DNA from: Microbispora corallina
Lineage (GTDB): Bacteria; Actinomycetota; Actinomycetes; Streptosporangiales; Streptosporangiaceae
Length of the DNA: 64,000 bases
Direction: 5' to 3'
Assembly: GCF_016863035.1 (NCBI RefSeq)
Contig: NZ_BOOC01000030.1
Coordinates: forward strand, 1-64,000
Positions 24,202 through 31,277 of the stretch are shown here, piece by piece. The notes beneath the pieces were generated by a model. It did not search any database and was not told where the DNA came from. It saw nothing but the letters and a program-made list of their open reading frames with translations. The translations under genes were made by a program, and so were the position numbers. Position 1 is the first letter of the stretch. Each line of letters starts with the position of its first letter.

Positions 24202-25503
24202 CTAGACATGGCGCACGCCTCGTGCCGACGTCCGCGAGCCGGATCTGCGCAGCACGAGGCCGCCGGTCGCGGAGGCGGCCATCAGGACGGCGCCGGCGAG
24301 CACGAAGACCCGTCCGTCGGGGCCGATCTCGCCGCCGCCACCTGTCTGCGCGCCGCCCAGCGGAGTGCGGGAGATCTGGGCCGTCGCCCGGTGGGTGACG
24401 GTCGCGGTCGACGACACGGTCGAGGTGACCGTCGTGGTCGCCGACGCCGTGGTGGTCTCCGTGACCGTCTCGGTCGGGGCGGGAGAGTCGTCGGCGCCGT
24501 CGGTGCCGTCGTCGCTCGGCGTGGCGCTCGGGCTCGTGGCGGGGGACGACACGATCGTGAGGGCGACCGAGGCCCGCGAGCCGGACTCGGGAGCGGTGCA
24601 GGTGTAGAGGTCGTGGGTGGTCGTCCCGCTCTGCGGCGCGAGTTCCAGCCCGAAGTCGCCGGCCACCACGCCCACCGTCCCCACGGCGGTCGGGGTAAGG
24701 GTGATCACCATGTCGGGGATGGGCGCCAGCGTGGCCGTGGCCGGCACGGCGGTGCTGACGGTCGCCGAGGCGACGGGCGTCACGGTGACCGCCGGCACGG
24801 CGGCCGAGAACGGGTCGCCGGTCGTGTCCGTCGCCTCCGGGCTCGGGGAGCCGGTGCCCGCGTCGCCCGGCGAGGACGCGGCGTCCGTAGGCGTTCCGGA
24901 GTCGGTGGGCGTTCCGGAGTCGGTCGGAGACGAGGTGGCGTCGGCCGCGGTGTCCGAGAACTCGGAGCCGGCGCCGTCGCCCGACGGCGTGGTGCCGCTG
25001 CCGGAGGGGCTCGGGCTAGGGGAACTGGGAGACGGAGACGCGCCGCCGGCGGACGGGCTCGCGCTGCTTGACGGGGACGGGCTCCCGCTACTTGACGGCG
25101 TCGGGCTGCCGCTGCTCGACGGCGTCGGGCTCGCGCCGCCCGCGACCGGGGCTCCGGTGGCCTCGGCGGTCCCCTCGGCCACGATCACGTCGCCACTCGC
25201 GAGGCTCGTCCCCGCGACCATCGGCGACTGCCCGGCGCCGGGGCTGCCGGGCGTGATCCTCCAGGTGATCCGCGCGGTCTGCCCGGGCGTCACGCCGTCG
25301 GGGGCCTGGAGGGCGACGGTGACGGGGTACGTCGCCGTGGCCGTGCCGCCGAGGGCGGTGCAGGAGTAGAGGACGGTGGCGGAGCCGTCCTGCGCGAGCA
25401 CCGGCCAGGCCATCAGCGCGATCGCACCCGCGCCCGCCGCCGCGGCCGCTCGCATGGCGATGCGCCGCCGCGCACTTCTGTGCCGGACGCTCACGTTGGG
25501 CAC
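24202..25503 (-). CDS. Secreted surface protein with non-canonical sorting tail (B)
   Basis: 433 aa from GTG 25503 (GGGAGA about 8 bases upstream). Signal peptide ending VLAQ-D, then the LYSC module (CTALGG, later DLYTC). The middle is a long low-complexity Ser/Pro/Thr/Gly region with short repeats (SPTPSSSGSPTPSSSGS; TDSGTPTDSGTPTD) that also shows as tandem DNA repeats near 24889-24930 and 25064-25135. The tail is TPLGGAQTGGGGEIGPDG, a hydrophobic helix and RRSGSR. No sortase directly follows, but protein C and its sortase are next on the strand. Divergent from 25640-26371. Confidence 0.82.
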   Translation of the reverse strand: MPNVSVRHRSARRRIAMRAAAAAGAGAIALMAWPVLAQDGSATVLYSCTALGGTATATYPVTVALQAPDGVTPGQTARITWRITPGSPGAGQSPMVAGTSLASGDVIVAEGTAEATGAPVAGGASPTPSSSGSPTPSSSGSPSPSSSASPSAGGASPSPSSPSPSPSGSGTTPSGDGAGSEFSDTAADATSSPTDSGTPTDSGTPTDAASSPGDAGTGSPSPEATDTTGDPFSAAVPAVTVTPVASATVSTAVPATATLAPIPDMVITLTPTAVGTVGVVAGDFGLELAPQSGTTTHDLYTCTAPESGSRASVALTIVSSPATSPSATPSDDGTDGADDSPAPTETVTETTTASATTTVTSTVSSTATVTHRATAQISRTPLGGAQTGGGGEIGPDGRVFVLAGAVLMAASATGGLVLRRSGSRTSARGVRHV

Positions 25504-25639
25504 AGCTGTCTCTCCCACCACCGCGGTCACGATCAAGCGGGCCCAGTCTTCCAGGCTTTGACCGCGGGCATCACCAAAAGCGGACTTATGTCAGGAAACA
25601 CTCAGGGAACCTTCACGGCATTCCCGGTGTATCGGGTGC

Positions 25640-26371
25640 ATGAGACGACTACTCGTGGCGCTCGCCGCCGTGGCGGCGATCCTGGCATGGGCGCCCCCCG
25701 CGTACGCGGGGAACTGGGCGGTGACCGAACTCGACCCGCTCCCCTCCCGGATGGAGCCCGGAGTGGCCTACACGGTCGGCTACTGGGTCCTCCAGCACGG
25801 CACCCACCCGTTCGACGGCACGGCCGCGGAGCTCGGCACCACCGGGCTTCGCATCGTCGGGGAGAACGACAAGGGGGTCACGTTCGCCGGCACGCGACTG
25901 CCGGAGCCGGCCCACTACGCCGTTACGATCATCCTGCCGCCGGGCGTCTGGCGGTTGCAGGGCGTCCAGGGCGTCTTCGGGACGTGCGAGCTCGGCCTGC
26001 TCACCGTGCCGGGCGGACTGCGGCCGGTCCCGCCGGAGTTCCCCGCCGCGCCCGGCGGGGAGGTCAAGGACTACTGGGGCGACGCGAAGCCGCCCGGCTT
26101 CCCGTGGTCGTCGACCCCGGTCGCGGCCGCACCCGCGACACCCGCGGCCACGACGGCCGCACCCGTGCCAGCCACACCCGCGCCGGCCACGTCGGCGAAG
26201 GCCTCCTCGGCGTCCGGCGGCGTGCCGTACCCGCTGGCCGCCGTCCTCGTCCTGGCGGCGGGCGCGGCGGCGCTGCTCACCCGCAGGGGAGCCGGCCGGC
26301 GGGCGGAAGACGACGCCGCTGAGCCGGACGGCCCGGCTCAGGACGTGATCACAATCGGCCGGGGAAGCTGA
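25640..26371 (+). CDS. Secreted/membrane-anchored protein with GNWAVTELDPLP domain
   Basis: 243 aa. Signal peptide MRRLLVALAAVAAILAW... cleaved after AYA-GNW. The domain of about 125 residues (GNWAVTELDPLPSRMEPG, YTVGYWVLQHGTHPF, PEPAHYAVTIILPPGVW) is a conserved beta-sandwich found in many actinobacterial membrane proteins, of unknown function. An Ala/Pro/Thr linker, one transmembrane helix (about 195-213), and an acidic cytoplasmic tail follow. Probably shown on the outside by a type I topology. It ends 15 bases from the convergent sortase gene. The tail lacks the GGA-x-TG motif of its neighbours. Confidence 0.8.
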   Translation: MRRLLVALAAVAAILAWAPPAYAGNWAVTELDPLPSRMEPGVAYTVGYWVLQHGTHPFDGTAAELGTTGLRIVGENDKGVTFAGTRLPEPAHYAVTIILPPGVWRLQGVQGVFGTCELGLLTVPGGLRPVPPEFPAAPGGEVKDYWGDAKPPGFPWSSTPVAAAPATPAATTAAPVPATPAPATSAKASSASGGVPYPLAAVLVLAAGAAALLTRRGAGRRAEDDAAEPDGPAQDVITIGRGS

Positions 26372-26386
26372 CCCCGACCGGGGACG

Positions 26387-27277
26387 TCACTTGCCCTGCA
26401 CGCCGGTCAGCGTCGCGTACACGATGATGTTGTCGGTGTAGCTGTGCCGCTTGGCGTTGAAGACGCCGCCGCAGGTGACCAGCCGGAGCGAGGCCGTGAT
26501 CGTGTTGCCGTAGACCCGCTTGGTGGGGAACGTCGTCTTCCCCACCTGCTCCACGCCGTCGACCGTGAAGATCGCGATCTTCCCGTCGGCGCGCAGCACC
26601 GAGATCTTGTTGCCCCGCTTCAGCTCGTGCAGGCGGCTGAAGACGGCCGCGCCCGTACGGGTGTTCACGTGGCCCAGGATGATCGCCGGTCCTTGGTCGC
26701 CGGGGGCCGGGCCGAGGCGGTACCAGCCGGTGAGGCTCGGCCGGCTCAGCGGAGGCGCCTGGATCTCGCCGGACTTCTGCACGCCGACGGCCCCGACCTT
26801 CGCCTTGACCCCGATGGACGGGATGCTGATCTTGACGGGCCGGCTGGACGTCTTCAGGGCCGTGGCCGTCTTCGACGACGAGGACGAGGACGTCGGGACG
26901 TTCACCGGCAGCGACGAGGACGAGGCGGTGGTCGTCGTCAGCGACAGCGGCGCGAACGGCTGGAGCGCGGGCGCCGGCGGCGGGGCCGTCGGGTCGGCCG
27001 CCGTCAGCGGCACCCCCGGGCCTCCCGGGCCGACGGTCGGCGGCAGGAACGCGACGTTCCCCGCGTCCTGGACGGTCGTCTGGTACCCGGGCACCTCCTC
27101 CGTCCCGGAGGAGGGCGCGAGGACGGCCAGCATGCCGGCCATCACGGCCACGATGCCGCCGAACGACCCGGCCACGAGCAGCGTCGCGAGGACGGGCTGC
27201 GGGAGCGACCGGCGCTTCGCGGGCGTGGCGGGCTGCTGAGGCTGGGGAGCCTGGCCCTCGGGAGGAGTGGCGGTCAT
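26387..27277 (-). CDS. Class F sortase (second)
   Basis: 296 aa. Short cytoplasmic segment, transmembrane helix (about 28-52), a Ser/Thr-rich linker, then the barrel with IPSIGVKAKV, IILGHVNTRTG (His), Cys269 in LRLVTCGG and Arg277 in FNAKRHSYTDN. The linker contains a run of six Ser residues. It starts 11 bases after the secreted-protein gene at 27289-28719, mirroring the other substrate-sortase pair. The two sortases are clear paralogues (VGPGGPG, GGVEQ.NK/GKTTFPT.RVYG). Confidence 0.92.
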   Translation of the reverse strand: MTATPPEGQAPQPQQPATPAKRRSLPQPVLATLLVAGSFGGIVAVMAGMLAVLAPSSGTEEVPGYQTTVQDAGNVAFLPPTVGPGGPGVPLTAADPTAPPPAPALQPFAPLSLTTTTASSSSLPVNVPTSSSSSSKTATALKTSSRPVKISIPSIGVKAKVGAVGVQKSGEIQAPPLSRPSLTGWYRLGPAPGDQGPAIILGHVNTRTGAAVFSRLHELKRGNKISVLRADGKIAIFTVDGVEQVGKTTFPTKRVYGNTITASLRLVTCGGVFNAKRHSYTDNIIVYATLTGVQGK

Positions 27278-27288
27278 CGTGATCCTCC

Positions 27289-28719
27289 TCAGACCGTGAG
27301 GTTCCGGTCGCCCGAGTGGGCCGCCCTGCGCCTGAGCAGGGCCACCCCGCTGAACACGCCTATCACCAGCATCACGCCGCCCGACCCGACGAGCAGCGGG
27401 CCGGACGCGGAGGTGCGGACCGGCTCCTCACCGGTCTGCGCCCCGCCCTTGGGGGTGACCCGCACCTGCGCCACGGTCGGCGTGGCGGTCAGCGTGACGG
27501 TCGTGGTGGCCGTCGGCGTCGGGCTTCCCTGCACCACCACCGCGACGACCTGGCTCTGCGACTGCGACGGAGTCGAGCTCGGCGACGCGGAGGCCGAGCC
27601 GCTCGGGCTGGGCGAACCGGACGGAGGAGGCGTGGAGCCACTGGGGTCGGGCGAACCGCTGGGAGAGCCCGAGGAGGACGGGGTCGTGGGCGGGGTCGTC
27701 CCGCCGCCGCCGCCGTCGCCGCCGCCACCGCCGATCGTCACCCGGACGGCCGTCGGCTTCTTGGTCGGCGTGCACACCGCCTGGAGCTGCTTCGGCGGGG
27801 TCATGATCTGCTCGGTGACGACGCGGAAGCCGTCCACCATGGCCCACTTGGCGTCCAGCTTCTTCACCGTGAGCGTGTGCTGCTTGTACGGCAGGCCGCG
27901 CATGCCCCACAGCGTGTGGTTGCCCTGGTTGGCGACCACCACCGGGTTCCCGTTCTCGTCCTTCGAGGCGTCGGCCGTGGCCGGGATGCCCGGCTTGCCG
28001 TCGATCGCGAACTGCACCTGCCCGGCGCGGTAGTCCTGCTCGGTGATGAAGTCGACGCCCGTGCCGGTGAAGGGGAAGGAGACCTCCGCGCCGGTGACCT
28101 CGCTCGCGTGGACGTCCTCGTGGATGTCCTTGAACTGCGGCGCGCGGTCGTTGTAGTCGGCCCAGTCCGAGCCGACGTACGCGATCGAGGGGTCGTCGTC
28201 GTTGACGACCGTCTCGGACGCCGGTGGGGTGAAGTCGATGAACAGCTTCTTGGGCACCAGTTCCAGCGTCCCGGCCTGGGTCGTGGACACCGCGCCGGAG
28301 ATCAGCTCCGGCAGCTCGATCGGCCCGCCGTTCTGGAGCAGCGCCTGGTCCTTGTATCCGAGGGAGTTGAGCTCCCCGTTCCACAGGTCGCCGCTGATTC
28401 CGGAGACGCCGGTCGCGGACAGGCGGGCGCCGGGCTGGAACAGGCCGGGCGACAGGAACCGCGTGCCGTCCCGGTAGGCGACGCCCCACCGGACGTCGAG
28501 CGGCTGGCCCACGGCCAGGGCGGTCTGCAGCGTGAGCGTGACCTTGAGGTTGACCGGCGTGGGCGCCACGCCCTGGGGGCCGGAGACACACGTGTAGTTG
28601 AGGTCGATCTCGACCGCCTCGGCCCTGGCCGAGGTCAGGGGCAGCGCGAGGAGCACCCCTCCGGCCACGCTCACGACCGCGGCGGCGAGCGTGCGCCGCC
28701 CCGCTCTCCACCGAACCAC
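27289..28719 (-). CDS. Large secreted surface protein with sorting tail (A)
   Basis: 476 aa. Signal peptide ending SARA-EA. N-terminal module with DLNYTC and a later LQAVCTP. The middle is a jelly-roll-like domain (about 190-300) with VSFPFTGTGVDFITEQDYRA, VQFAIDGKPG, HTLWGMRGLPYKQHTL and KWAMVDGFRVV, the style of carbohydrate-binding galactose-binding-fold modules. Gly-rich and Ser/Pro stalk (PPTTPSSSGSPSGSPDPSG). The tail is TPKGGAQTGEEPVRTSASG, a hydrophobic helix and RRRAAHSGDRNL. First gene of a pair with the second sortase. Confidence 0.85.
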   Translation of the reverse strand: MVRWRAGRRTLAAAVVSVAGGVLLALPLTSARAEAVEIDLNYTCVSGPQGVAPTPVNLKVTLTLQTALAVGQPLDVRWGVAYRDGTRFLSPGLFQPGARLSATGVSGISGDLWNGELNSLGYKDQALLQNGGPIELPELISGAVSTTQAGTLELVPKKLFIDFTPPASETVVNDDDPSIAYVGSDWADYNDRAPQFKDIHEDVHASEVTGAEVSFPFTGTGVDFITEQDYRAGQVQFAIDGKPGIPATADASKDENGNPVVVANQGNHTLWGMRGLPYKQHTLTVKKLDAKWAMVDGFRVVTEQIMTPPKQLQAVCTPTKKPTAVRVTIGGGGGDGGGGGTTPPTTPSSSGSPSGSPDPSGSTPPPSGSPSPSGSASASPSSTPSQSQSQVVAVVVQGSPTPTATTTVTLTATPTVAQVRVTPKGGAQTGEEPVRTSASGPLLVGSGGVMLVIGVFSGVALLRRRAAHSGDRNLTV

Positions 28720-28808
28720 GACGCGCTCCGATCGGGAAGCCTGGCCCCACGGGCAAGAACAGCAAACCGAGGCTAGATCTTACGGGTTACGTCAGGGGCT
28801 TATGGGGT

Positions 28809-28841
28809 GTAATCGACGATGGTGGCGGAGTTGTAATCGAC
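28809..28841. repeat. Two TGTAATCGAC direct repeats
   Basis: Copies at 28809-28818 and 28832-28841, 23 bases apart (about two helical turns), in the gap between divergent genes. Spacing suggests a pair of operator half-sites on one face of the helix. Confidence 0.5.
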
Positions 28842-28886
28842 TCGTCCACTAACGTGACGAGCCGCGACAATCGACCCCGAGAGACT

Positions 28887-28899
28887 AGAATCGTATTCT
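28887..28899. promoter_or_regulatory. AGAAT-CGT-ATTCT palindrome upstream of the acyl-CoA dehydrogenase
   Basis: A perfect 5-bp inverted repeat with 3-base centre, 41 bases before the start at 28940. It resembles the TAGAAC...GTTCTA type operators of TetR regulators of lipid/sterol genes in actinobacteria. By-eye call. Confidence 0.45.
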
Positions 28900-28939
28900 G
28901 GCCGCGGCAACGACCACGCGACTTCGGAAGGCGTACCCG

Positions 28940-30085
28940 ATGCGGCGAGACCTCTTCGACGAGGAGCACGACCTCTTCCGCGAGACCGTCCGCGAGTTCA
29001 TGGCTCGCGAGGTGGTCCCGCACCACGCGCAGTGGGAGCAGGACGGCATCGTCCCGAGAGAGGTGTGGAAGAAGGCCGGCGAGCTCGGCATGTTCGGCTT
29101 CTCGATCCCCGAGGAGTACGGCGGGTCGGGCATCACCGACTTCCGCTACAACACGGTGATCGTCGAGGAGATCATCCGCCACGGCGCGACCGGCCTCGGC
29201 TTCGGCCTGCACAACGACATCATGGCGCCGTACCTCGTCGACATGACCGACGACGAGCAGAAGCAGCGCTGGCTGCCCGGGTTCGCCTCCGGTGAGCTGA
29301 TCACGGCCATCGGCATGACCGAGCCGGGCGCGGGCAGCGACCTGCAGGGGGTGCGGACGACCGCCGTCCGCGAGGGCGACCACTACGTCGTCAACGGGCA
29401 GAAGACGTTCATCACGAACGGCATCAACTCCGACCTCGTCGTCGTGGTGACCAAGACCGATCCCACGGCCGGGGCGCGGGGCACGACCCTGCTGGTCGTC
29501 GAGCGCGGCATGGAGGGGTTCACCCGCGGCCGCAATCTCGAGAAGGTCGGCATGCACGCCCAGGACACGGCCGAGTTGTTCTTCGAGAACGTCCGGGTAC
29601 CGGTGGCCAACCGCCTCGGCGGCGAGGAGGGCCAGGGCTTCATCCAGCTCATGGTCAACCTGCCCCAGGAGCGGCTGTCGATCGCCGTCGCGGCCGTCGC
29701 CGCCGCCGAGACCGTGCTGGAGCAGACGATCGAGTACTGCAGGAGCCGCAAGGCCTTCGGCAGGAACATCGGGCAGTTCCAGAACACCCGCTTCCTGCTG
29801 GCCGAGCTGTCGACCGAGGTGGAGATCGCCCGCCACTACGTCGACAAGTGCATCCTCGCGCTGAACGCCAAGGAGCTGACGGTCGTGGACGCGGCCAAGG
29901 CCAAGTGGTGGACGACCGAGCTGCAGAACAAGGTCATCGACCGGTGCCTCCAGCTTCACGGCGGCTACGGCTACATGCTGGAGTACCCGGTCGCCAAGGC
30001 ATGGCTCGACAGCCGCGTCCAGACGATCTACGGCGGCACGACCGAGATCATGAAGGAGATCATCGGCCGCTCGTTCGGCTTCTGA
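28940..30085 (+). CDS. Long-chain-type acyl-CoA dehydrogenase
   Basis: 381 aa. Signatures: SIPEEYGGSGITDF, IGMTEPGAGSDLQGVRT, QKTFITNGINSD, and the tail QTIYGGTTEIMKEIIGR. At the place where medium-chain enzymes have the catalytic Glu (YEGT), this protein has Gly (YGGT), as in LCAD. The base is then expected from the Glu of NLPQERLSIA, the LCAD/IVD position. GGAAGGCG precedes the ATG. Divergent from the surface-protein gene; a possible regulator site at 28887-28899. Confidence 0.92.
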   Translation: MRRDLFDEEHDLFRETVREFMAREVVPHHAQWEQDGIVPREVWKKAGELGMFGFSIPEEYGGSGITDFRYNTVIVEEIIRHGATGLGFGLHNDIMAPYLVDMTDDEQKQRWLPGFASGELITAIGMTEPGAGSDLQGVRTTAVREGDHYVVNGQKTFITNGINSDLVVVVTKTDPTAGARGTTLLVVERGMEGFTRGRNLEKVGMHAQDTAELFFENVRVPVANRLGGEEGQGFIQLMVNLPQERLSIAVAAVAAAETVLEQTIEYCRSRKAFGRNIGQFQNTRFLLAELSTEVEIARHYVDKCILALNAKELTVVDAAKAKWWTTELQNKVIDRCLQLHGGYGYMLEYPVAKAWLDSRVQTIYGGTTEIMKEIIGRSFGF

Positions 30086-30091
30086 CCCCGG

Positions 30092-30253
30092 TCAGCGGTG
30101 CTGCTGACCCCAGATGGCGAGCATGGCGATGATGAACACGATCATCACGCCTACGTAGGCCACCGGGCCCAGCCGGAAGAACCTGCGCACCCGGTTCAGC
30201 AGCCACGCGAACAGGAACGCCAGGAAGACCAGAAGGATGAGTCCGGGGTCCAT
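30092..30253 (-). CDS. Small two-helix membrane protein
   Basis: 53 aa. Two hydrophobic helices (ILLVFLAFLFAWLL and AYVGVMIVFIIAMLAIW) joined by a basic loop NRVRRFFRLG. ATG 30253. It ends 6 bases from the stop of the convergent dehydrogenase. No family recognised; hydrophobic profile and lack of codon anomalies support a real gene. Upstream lies the hydrolase gene on the same strand (65-base gap). Confidence 0.6.
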   Translation of the reverse strand: MDPGLILLVFLAFLFAWLLNRVRRFFRLGPVAYVGVMIVFIIAMLAIWGQQHR

Positions 30254-30318
30254 GCTGATCAGTATGCGCGGCTTTCGCCTCCGGCGCGGGCTTGCCGGAG
30301 GGGAAGGCCCCCGGACCC

Positions 30319-31101
30319 TCAGGAGTCGCGGCTGCCCTCGATGACGATCCGCGCCACGAGCGCGGGGTCGTCGCTCATCGGCAGGTGGCCGCACCCCTGG
30401 AGGATCTTGACCCGCTGCCCCGCCCACCGGGCCGCCCGTACGGCCTGCCGGTACGGCGGCAGCAGCCGGTCGTGCTCGCCCCACGCGAGCGTGATCGGCA
30501 CCTTGGGCGGGGCGGGCGGCGGCGTCCACGACATCGCCTCAAGCGTCTCGTCGAAGCCCGGGCAGGTCCCCAGCGCGTGGGCGGCGGCCAGCACCGCCTC
30601 GTCCGAGATCCGGTCGGGCCTGGCGACCAGCAGGCCCATGGCGGCCGCCTTGCCCCACGGAGTCGAGGTCAGCGCCGCGGCCAGTCCGCCTCGCCCGGCG
30701 CCGGCGGTCGCCCGCAGCACGCGCAGCACCATGCGCGCGTACAGGTGCTCAGGCCGGGACCAGAACCCGGCCGGCGAGAGGGCGACGGCCGAGCGGACGG
30801 TCCCGCCCGACGCCAGGTCGAGCGCGATGTAGCCGCCGAGCGAGTTGCCCGCGACGTGCGGGGCGTCGACGCCGAGCCCCCGCCAGAACTCCTCGACCGC
30901 GCCGCCGAGCGTCTCCGGCGTGTACGGGATGCCGGCCGGCAGCGGCGGGGACTCGCCGAAGCCCGGCAGGTCGACCGCGATGACGTCGTGCCGCTCGGCG
31001 AGCAGGTCCAGCACCGGCAGCCAGCCCTGCCGGTGGTGGCCGATGCCGTGCAGCAGGACGAGCGGCGGCCCGCTGCCCCGGCGGTCGTAGGCGAGCTCCA
31101 T
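30319..31101 (-). CDS. Alpha/beta hydrolase
   Basis: 260 aa. Oxyanion-hole strand LVLLHGIGHHRQGW, nucleophile Ser87 in AGNSLGGYIAL, acid in AWGEHDRLLPPY, His in LQGCGHLPMSDDP. All triad members present. Standard length and no signal peptide, so cytoplasmic. The lid (ARMVLRVLRATAGAGRG) is small. Substrate unknown; C-C hydrolase or ester hydrolase are options. It may be in an operon with the small membrane protein. Confidence 0.88.
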   Translation of the reverse strand: MELAYDRRGSGPPLVLLHGIGHHRQGWLPVLDLLAERHDVIAVDLPGFGESPPLPAGIPYTPETLGGAVEEFWRGLGVDAPHVAGNSLGGYIALDLASGGTVRSAVALSPAGFWSRPEHLYARMVLRVLRATAGAGRGGLAAALTSTPWGKAAAMGLLVARPDRISDEAVLAAAHALGTCPGFDETLEAMSWTPPPAPPKVPITLAWGEHDRLLPPYRQAVRAARWAGQRVKILQGCGHLPMSDDPALVARIVIEGSRDS

Positions 31102-31277
31102 ACCTGCGAGTCAAGCACCGAACGGCCGCACCGGCCAGCGTCCGCGCCCATGGACACGCCTTGGGCTGCCAGGGGCGGTCAGGGCGGCTCGCCGGTGCTC
31201 CACGCGGTCCGGGACCGGCCGGGGGCGTGCGGGAGGCCAGTGCCGCCTTCTCGCCCGCCGCGAGGAACGACCGCCGG

